Below, one piece after another: positions 12,281-15,877 of a DNA stretch of 15,877 bases (its first letter is position 1; each line of letters starts with the position of its first letter). A program made the translations under genes and the position numbers. Below the pieces are notes generated by a model, which was given only the letters and a program-made list of their open reading frames with translations, was not told where the DNA came from and made no database searches. The DNA is from Thermus_A sp040290245. Its GTDB lineage: Bacteria; Deinococcota; Deinococci; Deinococcales; Thermaceae. The stretch is from NCBI RefSeq assembly GCF_040290245.1, contig NZ_PSMQ01000036.1:1-15877 (forward strand), read 5' to 3'.

Positions 12281-14830
12281 TTACCCCGCGTTTCTAAGCC
12301 CCGCCGCCACCCCAAGAAGGGAGAGCATCAGCCCCCGTTTGAGGGCCTCGTCCTGGGAGAGCCTGTACCGTTTGAGGAGCTCCACCTGGACGAAGTTGAT
12401 GGGGTCCACATAGGGGTTTCGGAGCTCGATCTGTCGGGCCAGGGTCCTTTGGTTGTGGAGAAGAGGGGCCTGGAAGATGGCCTCGAGGAGGGCCACGGTC
12501 TTCTGGTACTCCTCCTCTATCCGGAAGAAGAAGGGGTGAAGGGGTTCGGGCACGAGCCTAAGGTAAAGCCGGGCCACCCCCAGGTCCGCCTTGGCCAAGG
12601 CCATGGCCGCGCTTTCCAAGGTGGTGGCGAAGAAGGGCCAGGCTCGGTACATCTCCTGAAGGAGGGATAAAGGGAGGGCTTCAAGAGCGGAAAGCCCGTA
12701 CCAACCAGGGAGGATGACCCGGACTTGTGTCCAGGCCATGACCCAGGGAATGGCCCTGAGGTCCCGCACGTCCCGCACCCGGCCATGCCGGTAGACCGGC
12801 CGGCTGGCAATGGGCAGCTCGGAAAGCTCCCGGATGGGGGTAAAGGCCTCAAAGAATTCGAAAAACCCCTCGGCCTCCAGAAGGGACCGGTAGCGGCGGA
12901 CACTTTCGAAGGCTGCCTCCTTAAGGGCATCCCTCCACCCGGGGAGGGGGGGTTGGCCATCCCCCAAGGCCGCCTGGGCAAAATGGAAAAGAAGCTGCTC
13001 CAGGTGCCTAAGGGCCAGCTCGGGGTGGCTGTACCGGTCGGCCAACGCCTCCCCCTGCTCCGTGAGCCGGATCCTCTTCCCCACCGAGCCCGGGGGCAGG
13101 CCGGCGATGGCCCGGCCCGCAGGCCCGCCGCCCCGGGCGGTGGAGGTCCCCCGGCCGTGGAAGAAATAGACAGGGACTCCCTTCTCCCGCCCCACCTGAG
13201 CGATGGCCTCCTGGGCCTCGTACAGGGCGAGGTTGGCGGCCAGAAACCCTGCGTCCTTGTTGGAGTCGGAGTAGCCGATCATGACCTCGAGCCCCCCCCG
13301 GGCCCGGACATGGGCCAGGAAGACGGGGTTTTCCAAAAGCCTTCTCACCCCTTCCGGGGCCCCCTCCAGGTCCTTTAGGGTCTCAAAAAGAGGGACCACG
13401 TCAAAGGGCACCCCCTCCCCCACCCGGTAAAGCCCCACCTCCCGGGCGAGGAGGAAGACCGCAAGGAGGTCCCGGGGATGATGGGTCATGGAGACCACGT
13501 GCGCACCCCGGTCTCTCCAGGCCTTGAGCGCCCCCAAAGCCACCTTGAGCGCCTCCCCTTCCGGCTCGTAGCCCACGGGGGCCAAAGGGCGAGGCGAAAA
13601 GAGCTCCTGGGTGAAGAGGGCCTCCTGCGCCTCGGGCGAAAGGGAAAGCACATTGGGATGAACCCCTCCCGCCCGGAAAAGCTCCGCCACCGCCTCCAAA
13701 AGCCGCCCCGACTCCTCCCGAAGGTCCAAGGGGACAAGCTCAAGCCCGAAGGCAAGCAGCCTCGTCCTCAAGGGATCTAGATGGATCCGGACCACCGTGG
13801 GAAGCCTCCAAAGCCCCCGCCTGGCCTTCTCCACCCGGCGGAGAAGATCCTGGGTATTGGCCTCGGAAAGCCGCTGGGCCAGGCGAAGGAAGAACCGGCG
13901 GTAGGGCTCTCCCAAAAACCGCTCCACCCCTTCCCCCTCCTCCCGCACCTCCCGGGGGGCAGGGACGCGCTCCTCAGAAAGGGAGAGGTCCCGGATGAGC
14001 CGGTCCAGCTCCTGAAGGAGCTTTTCCCGCGCCACCTTCCGCGCGTACTCCCCGGCAAACCGGGTGACCTCGGGGGTCACATGGGGGTTCCCGTCCCGGT
14101 CCCCCCCGATCCAGCTCCTAAAGCGCACAAAGGGGGGGAGGGAAGGCCTTTTTCCGTAGACCCGTTCCACCGCCTCCTCCAAAGCCCCTACCGCCTTGGG
14201 CACCGCCTGCCACAAGGTGGTGGGAAGGTAGTAAAGCCCCCCCTTGATCTCGTCCTCCACCGTGGGGCGCATCTTCCGAATCTCCTCCGTGGCGTAAAGG
14301 AGGATGACCCGGGCAAAGAGGCGCTCCTGACCTCCCTCCTCGAGTTCCTCCTGGAGGGCCTCGAGGTGGTGGCGGAGGGTCCGCCTGCGGGTCTCGGTGG
14401 GATGGGCGGTAAAGGTGAGGTAAAGGGTCAGGGAGGAAAGATGGGCCACCACCTCCTCGTAGGAAAGCCCCCGGTCCTTAAGCGCTTTGACCAGGGCCAG
14501 AAAGGACTCCGGCCTAGGGGCCTCGAGGGTTTCGGCCTCAGCCCTAAGCCGGTTGACCCGCACCCGGTGCCGCTCCTCCGCCAGGTTGACCAGGTGGAAG
14601 TACTGGGTAAAGGCCCGCACCAAGGCCTCGGCCTCCTCCGGGGAGAGGCTTTGGATGCGCCGGACCAGGGCCTCCGCCACCTCCTCCCCCCGCCGCCTGG
14701 CCTTGGCCATCTGCCGGACCTCCTCCACCAGTGCGTAGAAGCGCTCCCCCGAGACCGCTTTGATCGCCTCCCCCAGAAGGCGGCCCAGAAGGTCCACCTC
14801 CCGCTTTAACGCCTCAAAGGGTTCGGTCAC
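12281..14830 (-). CDS. ppc: Phosphoenolpyruvate carboxylase
   Basis: Carboxylates phosphoenolpyruvate with bicarbonate to oxaloacetate, refilling the citric-acid cycle and feeding the aspartate family, homoserine and methionine included. The 849 residues are the usual bacterial length. Key segments are YLTFTAHPTETRRR (137-150, catalytic His143), RSWIGGDRDGNPHVTPEVT (238-256), MIGYSDSNKDAGF (517-529, Lys525) and FHGRGTSTARGGGP (557-570). In that last loop the common FHGRGG-x-x-GRGGGP pattern has two Gly changed to Thr and Ala. The C-terminus reads GLRNAG, close to the near-universal NTG ending. The start overlaps the upstream ymdB-like gene by four bases (ATGA), and the NYN gene begins ten bases after its stop. 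Confidence 0.96.
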   Translation of the reverse strand: MTEPFEALKREVDLLGRLLGEAIKAVSGERFYALVEEVRQMAKARRRGEEVAEALVRRIQSLSPEEAEALVRAFTQYFHLVNLAEERHRVRVNRLRAEAETLEAPRPESFLALVKALKDRGLSYEEVVAHLSSLTLYLTFTAHPTETRRRTLRHHLEALQEELEEGGQERLFARVILLYATEEIRKMRPTVEDEIKGGLYYLPTTLWQAVPKAVGALEEAVERVYGKRPSLPPFVRFRSWIGGDRDGNPHVTPEVTRFAGEYARKVAREKLLQELDRLIRDLSLSEERVPAPREVREEGEGVERFLGEPYRRFFLRLAQRLSEANTQDLLRRVEKARRGLWRLPTVVRIHLDPLRTRLLAFGLELVPLDLREESGRLLEAVAELFRAGGVHPNVLSLSPEAQEALFTQELFSPRPLAPVGYEPEGEALKVALGALKAWRDRGAHVVSMTHHPRDLLAVFLLAREVGLYRVGEGVPFDVVPLFETLKDLEGAPEGVRRLLENPVFLAHVRARGGLEVMIGYSDSNKDAGFLAANLALYEAQEAIAQVGREKGVPVYFFHGRGTSTARGGGPAGRAIAGLPPGSVGKRIRLTEQGEALADRYSHPELALRHLEQLLFHFAQAALGDGQPPLPGWRDALKEAAFESVRRYRSLLEAEGFFEFFEAFTPIRELSELPIASRPVYRHGRVRDVRDLRAIPWVMAWTQVRVILPGWYGLSALEALPLSLLQEMYRAWPFFATTLESAAMALAKADLGVARLYLRLVPEPLHPFFFRIEEEYQKTVALLEAIFQAPLLHNQRTLARQIELRNPYVDPINFVQVELLKRYRLSQDEALKRGLMLSLLGVAAGLRNAG

Positions 14831-15585
14831 GGCTCCTCCCAGAGATAGGGGCTGATATAGACCCCTTTCCCCCCCTCAAAGACCAGCTCCGTGGCGTGGA
14901 ACCGGGCAGGCCCCTCTGCGGCCCGAAAAGGCTGGGGCCTAGCGGTGAGAAAGCGGGCGAGAAAGGTCTCAATCTCCCCTCCTATAACAGAGCGGTAGGT
15001 CCCGGTCATGCCCACATCCGTCTGGTACAGGGTCCCCTTAGGCAAAGGCCCGGCGTCCAGGGTGGGCACATGGGTGTGGGTGCCCAAGACGGCGGTCACC
15101 CGGCCGTCCAGGTAGTGGGCCAGGGCCATCTTCTCGCTGGTGGCCTCCGCATGGACCTCCACCAGAACATAGTCTGCCGCCTCCGCCTCGAGGATCCGGT
15201 CCACGGTGCGGAAAGGGTCGTCCAAAGGATCCATGAAAACCCGGCCCATGACCTGGATAAACAGGAGGCTCTCCTCCCCCACCTCGAGCCGCCACCACCC
15301 CCGGCCCGGGGTTCCCGGGGGGTAGTTGGCCGCCCGGACCAGGGGCTCCGTTTCCAAAAGCCCGTATACCTCCTTGTGGTCGAAGGCATGGTTGCCCAAG
15401 GAGACGAGGTCTACCCCCGCCTCCCGGAGCATCCGGTAGGCCCGTTTGTTTAGGCCCTTACCCGAGGCGGCGTTCTCCCCATTGGCGATGACCAGGTCGT
15501 AGGCCTCCCGGATATCCGGAAGGTGAAGGCTCACCGCCCTTAGGCCCGGCTCCCCCATCACGTCCCCGATGAAAAGAAGGCGCAT
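14827..15585 (-). CDS. YmdB-family metallophosphoesterase
   Basis: A 252-residue calcineurin-like phosphodiesterase of the YmdB/TIGR00282 type. Metal-binding motifs run in order: FIGDVMGEPG (5-14, Asp8), ANGENAASGKG (34-44, Glu37 and Asn38), LGNHAFDH (63-70, Asn65 and His66), VEVHAEATSEK (142-152, His145) and GTHTHVPTLDAGPLP (168-182, His170 and His172). Bacillus YmdB hydrolyses 2',3'-cyclic nucleotides and influences biofilm and motility choice. The physiological substrate in Thermus is not evident. It is the first gene of the ymdB-ppc-NYN-queA series, overlapping ppc by four bases. A TAAAAT box lies eight bases before the ATG. The gene symbol is left blank because function in this genus is not established. 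Confidence 0.93.
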   Translation of the reverse strand: MRLLFIGDVMGEPGLRAVSLHLPDIREAYDLVIANGENAASGKGLNKRAYRMLREAGVDLVSLGNHAFDHKEVYGLLETEPLVRAANYPPGTPGRGWWRLEVGEESLLFIQVMGRVFMDPLDDPFRTVDRILEAEAADYVLVEVHAEATSEKMALAHYLDGRVTAVLGTHTHVPTLDAGPLPKGTLYQTDVGMTGTYRSVIGGEIETFLARFLTARPQPFRAAEGPARFHATELVFEGGKGVYISPYLWEEP

Positions 15586-15593
15586 ACAGGGGC

Positions 15594-15599
15594 ATTTTA
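15594..15599 (-). promoter_or_regulatory. Possible -10 box of the ymdB-ppc-NYN-queA unit
   Basis: TAAAAT on the - strand matches five of six -10 bases and is eight bases from the ATG, the same spacing as the response-regulator promoter here, so a leaderless message is possible. No recognisable -35 box lies 16-18 bases upstream and no Shine-Dalgarno is clear. Confidence 0.35.
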
Positions 15600-15627
15600 A
15601 AGCCTCCGCCCGACCAGGCGGAAAAGG

Positions 15628-15877
15628 TCAAGCCTCATCGGCCTGCCTCAGGACCAGAACCCGCCCCCTCTTCCTCAGGACAAACCGGCCGGACCTGGAA
15701 AGAAGAGCGGCGGCCCCCAGGCTCGGGATAAGGGCGGTCAGGCTGGCGAGGCGTAGGAAAGGAAGGAGGGCTGAAGGACCAGAAAAGGCCCTCCCGGGAA
15801 CGAAGACCAAGGAAGAAGGATGGGCCAAAGCCTTGGCTTCCTCCAAAGGCGGGAAAGGAGGGCCAGGCGAAGCCCTG
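15628..15877 (-). CDS. C-terminal end of an unrecognised protein
   Basis: The frame is open from the window edge to a TGA at 15628-15630, giving 82 residues; a TTG at 15846 need not be the start. The visible part has a Pro-rich edge (PGPPFPPLEEAKAL), then a hydrophobic stretch ALLPFLRLASLTALIPSLG that could be a membrane helix, then a basic segment RSGRFVLRKRGRVLVLRQ and an acidic end. The last 40 codons show the GC-rich third positions of the genus; the earlier part less so. I recognise no family. It is separated by 42 bases from the ymdB start, a gap holding a short CCGCC/GGCGG hairpin. It may be a real gene end, less likely a chance frame. Confidence 0.5.
   Translation of the reverse strand, partial: RASPGPPFPPLEEAKALAHPSSLVFVPGRAFSGPSALLPFLRLASLTALIPSLGAAALLSRSGRFVLRKRGRVLVLRQADEA

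Noticed and set aside
12271..12315. N-terminal extension of the NYN gene by 15 codons
   Set aside because: It would run back into the ppc 3' end; the Met at 12270 follows a Shine-Dalgarno-like AAGGG and precedes the first conserved strand closely.
13781..14809. Long + strand open frame opposite ppc
   Set aside because: Antisense to conserved PEP carboxylase coding sequence, with no recognisable motif and a composition rich in Pro, Gly and Leu; a shadow frame.
15600..15627. Hairpin CCGCC/GGCGG as terminator of the 15628-15877 gene
   Set aside because: The stem is only five to six pairs and is followed by GGCTTT without a real T-tract; not convincing as a terminator.
1..15877. Mobile elements, CRISPR arrays, tRNA or 4.5S RNA genes
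   Set aside because: Looked for direct repeats with spacers, transposase motifs, tRNA cloverleaf elements and the SRP RNA tetraloop region by eye; none was seen.

Overview
The window comes from a thermophilic bacterium of the genus Thermus (Deinococcota). It is GC-rich with GC-rich third codon positions. Nearly every protein resembles its Thermus thermophilus or T. aquaticus counterpart as I remember those sequences, for example a 450-residue MgtE and a 431-residue Ffh. No database search was possible, so the species is not assigned. A run of 69 Ns (573-641) marks an assembly gap. About 95% of the sequence is coding, and I see no tRNA, rRNA, CRISPR array, insertion sequence or phage gene.

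Layout. (1) 2-361, + strand: 3' end of mnmE. (2) 363-2980, - strand: metX and metY, a two-gene direct-sulfhydrylation methionine unit preceded by a clear SAM-I (S-box) riboswitch with its own promoter and terminator. (3) 3032-4484: sdaA (- strand, L-serine dehydratase alpha chain) and an orphan NarL-type response regulator (+ strand). Their start codons are 19 bp apart around a small palindrome that looks like two back-to-back -10 boxes. (4) 4488-7980, - strand: the classical ffh-rpsP-khpA-rimM-trmD-rplS operon (signal recognition, ribosomal proteins S16 and L19, ribosome maturation, tRNA m1G37 methylation), ended by a hairpin at 4488-4509. (5) 8073-10746, + strand: mgtE (Mg2+ channel), coupled by a TAATG stop/start overlap to an unusual fusion of an inorganic-pyrophosphatase-like domain with an ADP-ribosylglycohydrolase domain. 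(6) 10713-15585, - strand: ymdB-like phosphodiesterase, ppc, an NYN-domain protein and queA, tightly packed. (7) 15628-15877: C-terminal end of an unrecognised protein.

Most of the window is ordinary housekeeping. The methionine unit is wired for repression by S-adenosylmethionine. SAM is also the cofactor of TrmD and the ribosyl donor of QueA, and mnmE, trmD and queA all act on tRNA anticodon-loop bases. The ffh operon ties protein targeting to ribosome assembly. The most unusual items are the pyrophosphatase-like/ADP-ribosylglycohydrolase fusion coupled to mgtE, the layered expression platform behind the SAM riboswitch, the shared divergent promoter, and a grouping of RNA-related genes (ymdB, NYN, queA) around ppc. 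I found no convincing wholly new system. The fusion protein is the best candidate for follow-up.
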